Assembly: GCF_001890925.1 (NCBI RefSeq)
Contig: NZ_MLCB01000079.1
Span: forward strand, 1 to 51,639
Source of the DNA: Planktotalea frisia
Lineage (GTDB): Bacteria; Pseudomonadota; Alphaproteobacteria; Rhodobacterales; Rhodobacteraceae
DNA: 51,639 nt
Reading direction: 5' to 3'
The translations under genes and the position numbers were made by a program. The notes beneath the pieces are model-generated. The model had not been told where the DNA came from, searched no databases, and saw only the letters and a program-made list of their open reading frames with translations. Below, piece after piece: positions 28,993 through 37,986 of this stretch (position 1 is the first letter of the stretch; each line of letters begins with the position of its first letter).

Positions 28993-31188
28993 ATGGTTCA
29001 GAAGAAACGCGGCAACTCAAAACTTGTCGCAGAAAAACGCTATAGCAGCTCTAAAACAGCCGCTAAGCCACGCGCCAAACCCCGCAAAAAACGCGCGGTG
29101 CGCAAACCTATGCGCGGTCCAATCGGTTGGATTGTCACGCTGTTTCGTTGGATCGTGCGTCTGATTTGGGGCTTCACGTGGCGCATTGGCTTTGTCACGG
29201 CGGTTATTCTTGGCCTTGCTGTTACCTATTTCGCGCTGCAACTGCCCGCAGCGAACGCTCTTTTGGATGCGCGCGCGCGCGGCTCTGTCACTTTGTTGGA
29301 TCGCACTGGCGAGACCTTCGCATGGCGCGGCGATCAATTCGGCGGGGCCATAACAACTGAGACTGCATCACCACATCTGACGAATGCGATCGTCGCCACA
29401 GAAGACAAACGCTTCTACTGGCACCTTGGCGTCAGCCCCCGCGGTATCGCGAGCGCCGTGCGCATTAACCTTCGCGAAGGGCGCGGGCCTTTATCAGGTC
29501 ACGGCGGATCAACAATCACGCAACAAACCGCAAAACTTCTCTGCCTTGGTGTGCCCTATGACAGCGCCACTTGGAAAAGTGAAAAGGAATACGAGGCCGA
29601 CTGCCGCCGCACAACCATGTGGCGCAAAGCCAAAGAAGCACTCTTCGCTATGGCGATGGAGGCGAAATACTCCAAAGACGACATCCTCAACATCTACATG
29701 AACCGCGCATTCCTTGGCGCTGGTGCGCGTGGGTTCGAAGCAGCAAGCAAACGCTATTTCGGCAAGTCCGGCGCGGACATCAACGCGGCAGAAGCAGCGA
29801 TGCTTGCAGGCCTTTTGAAAGCACCGACACGCTACGCGCCCACAAACAATCTCGCGCGCTCCCAAGACCGCGCGTCCGTTATCATTGGCCTCATGGCGGA
29901 CCAAGGATATCTCAGCCAGAAAGATGCAGACATCGCGCGCATCGCCCCCGCGCAACTCTCCGAAGCGGCTGAAGCCAAAGCAGGCGGATATTTTGCGGAT
30001 TGGGTCATGGACAGTGGTCCCGAGTTCTTTACCCGCGACACGACCGAAGACGTCATCATCAAAACAACGCTTGATCGCCGCCTCCAAGCCAGCGCGGAAG
30101 AGGCGATGAAATACATCTTCGCAAACAAAGTGCGTGAAGGCAGCAAAGCCCAAGCCGCGATTGTCGTGATGAGCGCAGATGGCGCCGTGCGCGCAATGGT
30201 CGGCGGGCGAAACACCAAAGTTTCCGGCGGTTTCAACCGCGCGACGCAAGCGATGCGTCAAACTGGATCAGCCTTCAAACCTTTCGTCTACGCGACTGCG
30301 CTGGAACTCGGTCATAGCCCGAATGAACTTATCGTAGATGAACCGTTGACCATCAATATTCCCGGCTCCGGCCCTTGGACGCCCAAGAACTACACCAAGG
30401 ATTTCAAAGGTGCCGTGACGCTCACGGATGCCCTCAAGGACTCACTCAATATTCCTGCGGTCAAACTCTCTGAACTTGTCGGGCGCGAAAACGTGCGCAA
30501 AGTCGCCAGCGAATTTGGCATTGAAAGCGACCTCGCCGCTGGCCCTGCTCTCGCGCTTGGAGCCTCTGAAAGCACGTTGATCGAAATGACTGGTGCTTAC
30601 GCTGGCATCCTTAACGGCGGTTCTTCCGTAACGCCTTATGGGCTTGTTGAACTTAGCCTGCTTGGGGATAGCGAACCCTTGATGGGCACAGGTGGTGGGA
30701 TCGGCGAACGCGTGATCCGCGACGAAGCTGCGGGCAAACTGATCTACATGATGGAGCGCGTCGTGAGACAAGGTACGGGCCAACGTGCCAAACTGCCCGA
30801 TCGCGAAGCCGCTGGTAAAACAGGTACGACCCAAGCTGCACGTGATGCTTGGTTTATCGGATTTACAGCTGATTACGTTGCTGGCGTTTGGATGGGATAT
30901 GACGACAACACGCCGCTAACGGGCGTGACCGGCGGTGGCCTTCCTGCTGAAATTTGGCACGAAGTCATGGTACGTGTGCACCAAGGGTTGCCCGCGCGTC
31001 CATTGCCAATGATTGCACCTGCACCGATGGCTCAACAACCACAGCAACACCGAAATGGTGATTTCGCTCCCATTCCAGCTGACGGAGTCGCGGAAACAGT
31101 GCTTCAACGTGTGCTTAGAAGTTTAGGGGGCAGCAATGGCCCTGACCCTCAGCGACGTAAGCGAGATGAGTACATCATCGACAGATAA
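28993..31188 (+). CDS. Class A penicillin-binding protein (PBP1A/1B-type transglycosylase-transpeptidase)
   Basis: 731 residues. A very basic cytoplasmic tail (1-45) precedes one membrane helix (~62-86). The GT51 glycosyltransferase domain has catalytic Glu137 in EDKRFYWHLG and GGSTITQQT (171-179). The transpeptidase domain has the SxxK motif with Ser426 (SAFK), SLN (484-486) and KTG (609-611). It polymerises and cross-links peptidoglycan at the periplasmic face. The C-terminus is Pro/Gln-rich and unstructured. It diverges from glnK and converges on mlaC, with only 10 bases between the stops. Confidence 0.95.
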   Translation: MVQKKRGNSKLVAEKRYSSSKTAAKPRAKPRKKRAVRKPMRGPIGWIVTLFRWIVRLIWGFTWRIGFVTAVILGLAVTYFALQLPAANALLDARARGSVTLLDRTGETFAWRGDQFGGAITTETASPHLTNAIVATEDKRFYWHLGVSPRGIASAVRINLREGRGPLSGHGGSTITQQTAKLLCLGVPYDSATWKSEKEYEADCRRTTMWRKAKEALFAMAMEAKYSKDDILNIYMNRAFLGAGARGFEAASKRYFGKSGADINAAEAAMLAGLLKAPTRYAPTNNLARSQDRASVIIGLMADQGYLSQKDADIARIAPAQLSEAAEAKAGGYFADWVMDSGPEFFTRDTTEDVIIKTTLDRRLQASAEEAMKYIFANKVREGSKAQAAIVVMSADGAVRAMVGGRNTKVSGGFNRATQAMRQTGSAFKPFVYATALELGHSPNELIVDEPLTINIPGSGPWTPKNYTKDFKGAVTLTDALKDSLNIPAVKLSELVGRENVRKVASEFGIESDLAAGPALALGASESTLIEMTGAYAGILNGGSSVTPYGLVELSLLGDSEPLMGTGGGIGERVIRDEAAGKLIYMMERVVRQGTGQRAKLPDREAAGKTGTTQAARDAWFIGFTADYVAGVWMGYDDNTPLTGVTGGGLPAEIWHEVMVRVHQGLPARPLPMIAPAPMAQQPQQHRNGDFAPIPADGVAETVLQRVLRSLGGSNGPDPQRRKRDEYIIDR

Positions 31189-31198
31189 AAAGGAGTGC

Positions 31199-31804
31199 TT
31201 ACTTAGCGTTGCGCAAATCGGCGATCATCTTATCGATGCTGCCACCACGTTTGTCGATCATCGCGCCGATTTCTGTGCGCTCTGTCAAAAGCAGGTTGAT
31301 GCCTTCGATGAACATGTTGAAAAACTTGTCGCGACCTGTGCGATCAGAAACAAGGAAAGTGACGGTAAAAGGCGACTCACCACGCAAAAACGCGGTTGTT
31401 TGCACTTCAAACCAGCTCTTCACAGGGCGGACGCTTTTAACTTCTAGGCGGCCACCAATGAATTCGCGGAAGCGCGAACCATATTTGCGAGAGATGTAAG
31501 TCTGAAACTCAGCTGAAAATTTCTTCTTTTGTGCATTGCTCGCACGTCGGCCATCATTGCCCATCGCATAGGCTGCAATATAGGACGTGTCGCCATACTT
31601 CGCGAAAATGCGTTTGAAGTCGCTATACATCGCTTGCTCGGACTTACCCGACGCAATCACGCGGTTTATTTCACCGACCAAAGCATCGACCAGCTTCTTA
31701 GCGCTTGCATTGTCCAACGCGGATGCTGTGGTTGGCATCAATGTGAACGTTGCGACGGCAGCGCCAATCAAGCAAGTTGCGGCGCGGCGTGTATACTGTG
31801 TCAT
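31199..31804 (-). CDS. mlaC: MlaC-type phospholipid-binding periplasmic protein
   Basis: 201 residues. An N-terminal signal peptide (~1-30) ends near TASALDN. The mature part has the MlaC/Ttg2D fold with FKRIFAKYGD, FSAEFQTYISRKYG and a C-terminal IEGINLLLTERTEIGAMID block. MlaC shuttles phospholipids between the outer-membrane MlaA complex and the inner-membrane MlaFEDB transporter. mlaA lies 2 bases upstream in the same operon; the ATPase and permease genes are not in the window. Confidence 0.92.
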   Translation of the reverse strand: MTQYTRRAATCLIGAAVATFTLMPTTASALDNASAKKLVDALVGEINRVIASGKSEQAMYSDFKRIFAKYGDTSYIAAYAMGNDGRRASNAQKKKFSAEFQTYISRKYGSRFREFIGGRLEVKSVRPVKSWFEVQTTAFLRGESPFTVTFLVSDRTGRDKFFNMFIEGINLLLTERTEIGAMIDKRGGSIDKMIADLRNAK

Positions 31805-31806
31805 GC

Positions 31807-32577
31807 TTAAAATCCTTCGGTATTTAGATCAAACGGGTTGATCTCTTCGGCAGCGTCACCATCGCCCAATTCAAAGCGACGGTTTTGCAAATAAATCCCA
31901 CGCGCTTGGCTGTAGCTATCCGCACTATTGTAAAGAACGGAATCAACTGTTTCAGCATAGCGCCCGCGATCCCCTACTTTTGACGCAACTCCAGCGGCAG
32001 TGCCAATATATTTATCCGGGCTCGGCAAGACATAGCTCAGCGGGTTGGTAAACAGATCAACTGCACGACCAACCATGGCCCGCTCTGTCGAGGGGCCAAG
32101 TACCGGCAATTCGACGTATGCGCCTTCGGGCACACCCCAAACATAGAGCGTTTGACCAAAATCTGCTTTCACTTCGTCAATCTGAAAATCGCCAGCCACA
32201 TCAAACAGCCCACCAAAGCCAAGCGTCGTGTTGAATACGAAACGCATCGTATTAGTAAACGCGCCTTCCACGTTGCCTTGGAGCAGGTTGTTAACCACCG
32301 TCCCGGGCAAACCAAGGTTAGAGGCAAAGTTGCCAATGCTACCTTCCAGATCATCTGGGACAATGGCGGTGTAACCAACGCCAACAGGGCGCACCAAAGC
32401 TTTGTCCAAGGCACGGTTCAATTCGTGGGTTTGTCGGTTGTTTTCCTCGTAAGGATCAAACACATCGCCAGAAACACGCGCGCCATCTGGCGTCGCACAT
32501 CCAGCAAGAATTAGGCAAAGCGGGGCGAGCGCCATAAAACTGATGCGACGTGCTCGAATTGGACTGATCTTCAACAC
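31807..32577 (-). CDS. mlaA: MlaA (VacJ) family outer-membrane lipoprotein
   Basis: 256 residues from GTG 32577, with GGTGGG upstream; TTG 32589, GTG 32586 or ATG 32535 are alternatives. I prefer 32577 because it keeps the basic RARR before the hydrophobic stretch ending in the lipobox LILAGC. The MlaA domain follows: DPYEENNRQTHELNRALDK, then a long amphipathic region and GRAVDLFTNPLSYV. MlaA removes mislocalised phospholipids from the outer leaflet of the outer membrane. A TTAA-N7-TTAA element lies immediately upstream (32594-32608). Confidence 0.9.
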   Translation of the reverse strand: MLKISPIRARRISFMALAPLCLILAGCATPDGARVSGDVFDPYEENNRQTHELNRALDKALVRPVGVGYTAIVPDDLEGSIGNFASNLGLPGTVVNNLLQGNVEGAFTNTMRFVFNTTLGFGGLFDVAGDFQIDEVKADFGQTLYVWGVPEGAYVELPVLGPSTERAMVGRAVDLFTNPLSYVLPSPDKYIGTAAGVASKVGDRGRYAETVDSVLYNSADSYSQARGIYLQNRRFELGDGDAAEEINPFDLNTEGF

Positions 32578-32593
32578 TTCACCCACCAAACGG

Positions 32594-32608
32594 TTAATCT
32601 TTTGTTAA
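32594..32608 (-). promoter_or_regulatory. CtrA-type box TTAA-N7-TTAA upstream of mlaA
   Basis: TTAATCTTTTGTTAA matches the full CtrA recognition form TTAA-N7-TTAA. It is 17 bases from the GTG start chosen for mlaA. The spacer closely matches that of a second copy at 41281-41295, in the same orientation relative to its gene. Confidence 0.5.
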
Positions 32609-32752
32609 TACCTAAGCTGCGTTGACCAGAGAACCAGCGCTAAACCCGTTAAATCCCAGGGTTGTGACTCAATCGTGACAACTTTCTTCAAATATCTGCC
32701 GCATCATCGCACATTGACGCAAAAGGGTGAAGGTTGGCCGCCCAGATTAAGC

Positions 32753-34684
32753 TCAGCGCATTTGGATTAACTCTTTGGAAAAGGGAATTGGCAAAGGCTC
32801 TTGCCCCAAACGCGCGCGATAGATCGGCAAACTCTCGGTTACGCGCATCGCATAATTGCGGGTTTCGCGAAACGGAATATGCTCGATCCAATCCACCACA
32901 TCAATTTCGCCTTTACGCGGATCGCCATAAACTTCCATCCAACGCACAGGGCGTCCCGGACCTGCGTTATACCCCGCAGATATCATCACCGGATTGCCGC
33001 CAAACTGCTTTTTGAGGCGCGCCAAATAGGCCGTGCCAAGCTGCGCATTATACCGCCAATCTGACGTCAGTTTTTCTTTGGCATAATCAACGCCCAACTC
33101 GCTCGCGACATTCTTCGCAGTGGCAGGCATCACCTGCATCAAACCACGTGCACCCGCGCCTGAAACAACAACAGGATCAAACTCGCTTTCGCGCCGCGCA
33201 ATCGCCAACGCGAACTCCGTCTCAATCGGATGTGCCGACTTCGCGAGGTCATGGAGCGCGTAGTACGGAGCAGGGATCGTCACACCACCGCTTGCAGCAC
33301 GTTTTCCAATCATTACAGCGATATGCGGTTCATTCAGATCAATGGCGACCTGCCCTAACTGCGCGGCTTCTAGGGGGCTCAAGCTCTCTGTAAGATGCGT
33401 GAAAAACCGCTCTGACACAGTCAACGCGCCTGCCTGAAGCGCGAGGACTGCGGCTTGAAACACGGTTGATCCCATAAAGGACGCCTCACGCCAATCAGGC
33501 AAAGCAGCTGCACCTGCGAGGCTTTCATCAAACGCGATTCCACCGCGCTCAGCCGCCAGCAATCCATAGAAGCTCGACTGATATTCAGCGCCCTGTACAT
33601 ACGACGCTTTGGCCGCTTTAGCGTTGCCAAGCGCTTCTTGCGTCCGCCCGATCCAATAGCCCGCGCGCCCGCGTGAAATAGGTGTCACAACCGCACCCTG
33701 ATGCGCCTTGAAATGCTCCAACGCTTTGGCTGGGTCATTTAAAAAGCGCAACGCAATATAGCCGCTCAACCACTCCAAATCAGCAAACGAAGATCCTTCA
33801 CTCAAGTGGTGCTGACTGGCCAACGCGTAGGCCCGCTCATACGCATCATCACGCATTAACTGACGCGAAAGCGACCGGCGCCTATTCGCCCATTGCTCAG
33901 GCTCACCCAAGGTTTTCGCACTTTTGCTAGCCGCCAAGGCCAACTCAATCGCATCCTGTTGTCGCCCTTTGCGCGCGCGCCACACAAATCGCTCGAACGT
34001 CAGACCGGGATCATTTTGCAAATTCTCAGGCACAGATGCGACCAAAGCATCCGTTCCTTTCACGCGCGCGCGCAACCCTTGGCGTGCTTTAGCGAGCTTG
34101 CGGTAGCCCTCAGGCACCAGCGGCAACATGCGCTCCGTGTTGCTTTTCCAGTCTTTCCAAAGCAACATGTCTAGTCGCGCGATGTGATGCTCGGCGAGCA
34201 AATCACCATGCTCTTCCAGCATACGCGTATGCATCTGCGGACCAATCGCCATACTACGCCACGCCAACACCAATCCCGCTTCTGCGCTGCCACCCTGACC
34301 ACTGGCCTTCAAAGCCCACGCATGCGCCAAAGCGCCTTGTGCACTTTGTGGCAATTCATCGCGGAAAAACAACAAAACATCCGCATCCGTCGCGTCCAGC
34401 ATCGATGGTTCGCTCTTGCGGCGTAGCCAATCAAGACCCGGCCAATCAGGGTTTAGATCGAGGAACAGCATCACCTCTTCAGCCGTGCCAATCCCGCCGC
34501 GCAGGCGATGCCACTCGATCAAATCATAGGCGACTGGACTGACGTCGCTGGCAATCGTGCGCGCTGTCGTCCAATCGCCAGCACGCATCGCTTCAAAGGC
34601 CCGGGTCAAAGGAACATGGCCATCTGCACGCGCAAAAACGGGTGCACACAGCATAAGAAAAAGGAAAAGGGCGAGACGCATCAT
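32753..34684 (-). CDS. Soluble lytic transglycosylase (SLT family)
   Basis: 643 residues from ATG 34684 (two ATGs in tandem). The signal peptide is MMRLALFLFLMLCAPVFARA. A long alpha-helical superhelical region (~50-470) precedes the C-terminal SLT domain, with the catalytic Glu in ARRESEFDP (about residue 500), GARGLMQVMPATA and AGYNAGPGRP. The enzyme cleaves peptidoglycan glycan strands with 1,6-anhydro end formation in the periplasm. It diverges from dapA. Confidence 0.94.
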   Translation of the reverse strand: MMRLALFLFLMLCAPVFARADGHVPLTRAFEAMRAGDWTTARTIASDVSPVAYDLIEWHRLRGGIGTAEEVMLFLDLNPDWPGLDWLRRKSEPSMLDATDADVLLFFRDELPQSAQGALAHAWALKASGQGGSAEAGLVLAWRSMAIGPQMHTRMLEEHGDLLAEHHIARLDMLLWKDWKSNTERMLPLVPEGYRKLAKARQGLRARVKGTDALVASVPENLQNDPGLTFERFVWRARKGRQQDAIELALAASKSAKTLGEPEQWANRRRSLSRQLMRDDAYERAYALASQHHLSEGSSFADLEWLSGYIALRFLNDPAKALEHFKAHQGAVVTPISRGRAGYWIGRTQEALGNAKAAKASYVQGAEYQSSFYGLLAAERGGIAFDESLAGAAALPDWREASFMGSTVFQAAVLALQAGALTVSERFFTHLTESLSPLEAAQLGQVAIDLNEPHIAVMIGKRAASGGVTIPAPYYALHDLAKSAHPIETEFALAIARRESEFDPVVVSGAGARGLMQVMPATAKNVASELGVDYAKEKLTSDWRYNAQLGTAYLARLKKQFGGNPVMISAGYNAGPGRPVRWMEVYGDPRKGEIDVVDWIEHIPFRETRNYAMRVTESLPIYRARLGQEPLPIPFSKELIQMR

Positions 34685-34839
34685 GGCTTGCAATTCATTC
34701 AATGACAAAGGATAGACATCGCACAACCTAGCCTCTGGAGCGCTGGCCGCAATTCACAAATGCGCGCATCGGCGAATGCTTGCGGCAGGCCGTGAATTCA
34801 TCCGGGCATTTCGTCCGCCAACACGAAGAGGAGCGTGTC

Positions 34840-35715
34840 ATGTTTAAAGGGTCTCTACCCGCACTGATTACGCCGTTCACGAACGGCGAACTGGATCTGG
34901 ATACGTTGAAAAAACTTGTCGAGTGGCATGTGGGCGAAGGCAGCAACGGACTTGTTCCTGTTGGCACCACGGGTGAAAGCCCGACGCTCACCCACGAAGA
35001 GCATGACAAAGTTGTCGAAGAAGTTGTACGCGCCTCAGCGGGTCGGCTTCCTGTGATTGCGGGCGCTGGTAGCAACAACACCCTCGAATCTATCCGGCTT
35101 GCGCAGAGCGCCGAAAAGGTCGGCGCGGACGCGGTTCTAGTTGTCACGCCTTATTACAACAAGCCGACGCAGCGCGGCTTGATGGCGCATTTCACCGCCA
35201 TTCACGACAGCACGAATATTCCGATCTTCATTTACAACATCCCGGGCCGCTCCGTTGTGGACATGACACCCGAAACGATGGGCGAGTTGGCAAAACTGCC
35301 TCGTATCGTCGGTGTGAAAGACGCCACGGGCGATCTTGCGCGCGTGCCATTGACACGTCTGACATGTGGTCATGATTTCATCCAGCTCTCTGGCGAGGAT
35401 GCAACCGCACTCGGCTATAACGCGCATGGCGGCGTTGGCATGATTTCGGTTACCGCAAACGTCGCGCCAAAGCTTTGCGCGCAAATGCAGGCGGCAACGC
35501 TTGCGGGTAACTTTACAACCGCGCTTGAGATTACCGACAAGCTGATGCCTTTGCACAAAGCGATCTTTACCGAGCCGGGCCTTGTTGGTGCGAAATACGG
35601 CATGTCCAAGCTGGGTCTGTGCAGCGACGAAGTCCGCTCGCCTTTGACCAGCCTCACAGATGAAACCAAAGCGATGATAGACGCGGGCATGCGCCACGCT
35701 GGTTTGATCAACTAA
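34840..35715 (+). CDS. dapA: 4-hydroxy-tetrahydrodipicolinate synthase
   Basis: 291 residues from ATG 34840, chosen by the GAGGAG ribosome site and the conserved start [13 protein letters not shown]. Active-site residues are visible: Thr44 in GTTGES, Tyr132 in YNIPGR, Arg137 and the Schiff-base Lys160 in GVKDATGD. It condenses pyruvate with aspartate semialdehyde in lysine and peptidoglycan precursor synthesis. A strong terminator follows. dapB lies ~12 kb away on the other strand. Confidence 0.97.
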   Translation: MFKGSLPALITPFTNGELDLDTLKKLVEWHVGEGSNGLVPVGTTGESPTLTHEEHDKVVEEVVRASAGRLPVIAGAGSNNTLESIRLAQSAEKVGADAVLVVTPYYNKPTQRGLMAHFTAIHDSTNIPIFIYNIPGRSVVDMTPETMGELAKLPRIVGVKDATGDLARVPLTRLTCGHDFIQLSGEDATALGYNAHGGVGMISVTANVAPKLCAQMQAATLAGNFTTALEITDKLMPLHKAIFTEPGLVGAKYGMSKLGLCSDEVRSPLTSLTDETKAMIDAGMRHAGLIN

Positions 35716-35719
35716 GCAT

Positions 35720-35757
35720 CAAAATGGGGCAGGTTTCGCGACCTGCCCTTATTTTTG
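35720..35757. terminator. Terminator of dapA, probably bidirectional
   Basis: GGGCAGGT (35727-35734), a TTCGCG loop and ACCTGCCC (35741-35748) form a perfect 8-bp stem followed by TTATTTTT. CAAAA before the stem allows use in the other direction. The T-run overlaps the stop codon of the convergent AraC-type gene. Confidence 0.88.
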
Positions 35758-36780
35758 CGTGCGATACGCAGCTGGCGAGCATCCGTAGACCCTCTGAAAT
35801 TCTCGATAAAAGTTAGACCGCGTCAAAAACCCTGATTGCGCCATAACCTTGGTCACGCTCTCATCCGTGCCGCGCAACAGGTCCGCCGCATGCGCCATGC
35901 GAAACTGGTTCACATATTGCGACACGTTCATGTCTTGCGTGCGATTGATCGCAACAGACAAGGCACGCACAGTCACATGCAGACGACGCGACAGACGTTG
36001 AACAGATAGGTCTGGCTCAAGATACAGTTGGGTTTCATTCAAAAACGCCCGCGCCTCTTGCTCTAGTCTCACATTCTCGTCGCGCTCGCCTTCAAACAAC
36101 GCGGCACTCTTGGCGCGCGGCGCGGCAATCAGAGAAGGCAGCACAAAGATGAATACAAGCAAGCCCACGATAAACGGAATCGACGCGAGTGAGATCAACG
36201 TCTTTGCATTTCGGCCCTCATTGAGCATGAAATCGAGCGCGATAACCGTATCAATCAGCAAGATCGTCAACAGCAGCACCATCCCACGCAACATCCAATT
36301 CGACACTTTTTGCGCCACGTCGAAATAAGCGTGGATCAAATAATCCGGCCCCCTACGCCAAAGCCGCCAAAGTGCTGCTAGATAGAAAACGTAGCTTAAC
36401 GTGATCACCCAATCGAGCGCATAAATCGGTCTAGGCGACAGCAAAACCACAGCAATCACCGCGAAAGCCACACCCAAGTGAAGCCAAAGCGCCCGGGTAA
36501 AACGTTCCTTAGGGATCACAAAAGCCGCGAACCCGAGATAAAGCAACGGTCCAACAAGCATCGGTAAGGTGCGTTGGATCAGGATCACTTGCTCCAAGCC
36601 ATAACCAAAACGCAAACCAACAAGCAGCGAACTAAAGCTGAGCAAAGCAAACAAAAGCGCAAACAGAACCGTCGCACTTTTGCTCCCTAGATCGAGCCGC
36701 AAGATCAGCACAGCGATTCCCGCACCAAGCAAGGCCGTCAGAATGGGCAGCGGTAAAACCAGCAAAGCACTGTCCTGCAT
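35749..36780 (-). CDS. AraC-family regulator with N-terminal seven-helix membrane domain
   Basis: 343 residues from ATG 36780, which has AGAGGACAT upstream; a longer start would add 37 residues reading through the operator region. Seven hydrophobic segments fill residues ~5-225 (for example LLVLPLPILTALLGAGIAVL and FIVGLLVFIFVLPSLIAA). The C-terminal ~100 residues form an AraC DNA-binding domain: two helix-turn-helix units, VQRLSRRLHVTVRALSVAIN and VMAQSGFLTRSNFYREFQRV. A membrane-tethered one-component regulator that senses an envelope or lipophilic signal is the likely role. It diverges from a secreted hydrolase gene. Confidence 0.9.
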   Translation of the reverse strand: MQDSALLVLPLPILTALLGAGIAVLILRLDLGSKSATVLFALLFALLSFSSLLVGLRFGYGLEQVILIQRTLPMLVGPLLYLGFAAFVIPKERFTRALWLHLGVAFAVIAVVLLSPRPIYALDWVITLSYVFYLAALWRLWRRGPDYLIHAYFDVAQKVSNWMLRGMVLLLTILLIDTVIALDFMLNEGRNAKTLISLASIPFIVGLLVFIFVLPSLIAAPRAKSAALFEGERDENVRLEQEARAFLNETQLYLEPDLSVQRLSRRLHVTVRALSVAINRTQDMNVSQYVNQFRMAHAADLLRGTDESVTKVMAQSGFLTRSNFYREFQRVYGCSPAAYRTQK

Positions 36781-36781
36781 A

Positions 36782-36828
36782 TGTCCTCTTTCACGATTTG
36801 CCTGTCCTAGATCGGGTTTCAGGACAGG
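36782..36828. promoter_or_regulatory. Candidate operator: TGTCCT direct repeats and an inverted copy
   Basis: TGTCCT occurs at 36782 and 36803, 21 bases apart (two helical turns). The second copy is part of the perfect inverted repeat CCTGTCCT-N12-AGGACAGG (36801-36828). Direct half-sites 21 bp apart are typical for AraC-family regulators. The first copy coincides with the regulator's own ribosome site, which could be chance. Confidence 0.45.
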
Positions 36829-36834
36829 TTTTGC

Positions 36835-36859
36835 GGTGCTGAGCGATTGCGAGAGCACC
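36835..36859. repeat. Inverted repeat GGTGCT-N13-AGCACC in the AraC-hydrolase gap
   Basis: A perfect 6-bp inverted repeat with a 13-base spacer lies next to the TGTCCT array, nearer the hydrolase gene. It may be a second operator or part of the hydrolase promoter; no clear -35/-10 pair was found. Confidence 0.3.
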
Positions 36860-36908
36860 ATTCCTTGAGCAATTCCATTGGTATCACGCAACCATATCGG
36901 AGTTCGAC

Positions 36909-37943
36909 ATGAAACGACTTTTACACATTCTTTCCCTCGGAATGCTCATTGCAGCGGGGCAAGCGCACGCAGACGACACAGTCATGGGTTGGCAGAAATT
37001 CAAAGTCAGCGATGCGCAAACAGAACGGCCAGTCAGTGGGCTCATCTGGTATCCTGCTCACGATGATACGCGCGTTACGCGGATCCAATCCAATGGTGTT
37101 TGGGTCGGCGTTGATGCCGCAAAGAAAGCGACGCCATTGGCGGGCACGCATCCTTTGGTCGTGCTCTCGCATGGGATGTACGGGAATGAACGAAATCAGA
37201 ATTGGCTTGCAGAGGCGTTGGTGTCTCAAGGCTATATCGTTGCGTCGCTTAGCCATCCCGGAACATCCACTTGGCTGCGCGACCCTGATGATGCGCGCCA
37301 ACTTTGGGAGCGTCCGCGCGATGTCTCTCGGGTGATCACACATCTGCTAGATGACAAAACCTTCGCGCCGCTCATCGACCCTGAACGCATCTTTATGGGC
37401 GGTCATTCTCTAGGGGGTTGGACAGCCGTCTGGCTTGCTGGTGGGCGGTATGACGGCGCAAAGGTCAAAGCCGATTGTGCCGCTGATCCTAACGATTTGA
37501 TCTGCTCAATTGGTGACATGTGGAATATCGCAAAAACGCCTGAGGACGTGCAAGCGATGGAGCAGGACCTGAGCGATTCACGTATCAAAGCGATTGCCGT
37601 GTTTGATCTTGGTGGCACACAGACCTTTGCGTTTGATACCCTAGCCGCTGTGCAAACCCCGCTCCTTGTCGTTGGGGCGCCAAAACCCTCTATGGGGTCG
37701 CTCGATCTGAACCGCGAAAGTCGCGCACTTGTCGCCGCTTTGCCAAAGGCAACCACCCGCTATATCGAGCCTACAAGCCTCACCCATTTCGATTTCCTCG
37801 GCGTGTGCACAGAACGCGGCGTGGACATTCTAGAGGATGAAGTCACGGGCGACGGCGAACTTTGCGAAGGCGGTACAGATGAGCGTATTGCCGATCATGC
37901 GCTTATCGCGAATGCTGTGATCGACTTTTTCGCCAATCCGTAA
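36909..37943 (+). CDS. Secreted alpha/beta hydrolase (PAF-acetylhydrolase/dienelactone hydrolase-like)
   Basis: 344 residues with a signal peptide (MKRLLHILSLGMLIAAGQAHA). The nucleophile elbow is GGHSLGGW with Ser167; HPLVVLSHGMYGNE (81-94) supplies the oxyanion region, and THFDFLG near the C-terminus likely holds the catalytic His. Four cysteines in the second half could form disulfides. It belongs to the broad PAF-AH-like esterase/lipase group; the ester substrate is unknown. It diverges from a membrane AraC-type regulator that probably controls it. A strong hairpin follows. Confidence 0.85.
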   Translation: MKRLLHILSLGMLIAAGQAHADDTVMGWQKFKVSDAQTERPVSGLIWYPAHDDTRVTRIQSNGVWVGVDAAKKATPLAGTHPLVVLSHGMYGNERNQNWLAEALVSQGYIVASLSHPGTSTWLRDPDDARQLWERPRDVSRVITHLLDDKTFAPLIDPERIFMGGHSLGGWTAVWLAGGRYDGAKVKADCAADPNDLICSIGDMWNIAKTPEDVQAMEQDLSDSRIKAIAVFDLGGTQTFAFDTLAAVQTPLLVVGAPKPSMGSLDLNRESRALVAALPKATTRYIEPTSLTHFDFLGVCTERGVDILEDEVTGDGELCEGGTDERIADHALIANAVIDFFANP

Positions 37944-37944
37944 A

Positions 37945-37986
37945 CGAAAACGAGCGCCCTTTAATCAAGGGCGCTCAATCTTTCTC
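37945..37986. terminator. Bidirectional terminator between hydrolase and M16 genes
   Basis: GAGCGCCCTT (37952-37961), loop TTAATC's central TAATC, and AAGGGCGCTC (37967-37976) form a perfect 10-bp stem, flanked by ACGAAAAC on the left and AATCTTTCT on the right, so it can serve both convergent genes. Confidence 0.85.

Noticed and set aside
29509-30261. 250-codon reverse frame inside the PBP1A-type gene
   Set aside because: Cys/Phe/His-rich shadow of a gene with all catalytic motifs intact.
31714-31804. Twin-arginine signal in MlaC
   Set aside because: RR is present near the start, but the residues after it (AATCL) do not fit the Tat motif well; a normal Sec signal explains it.
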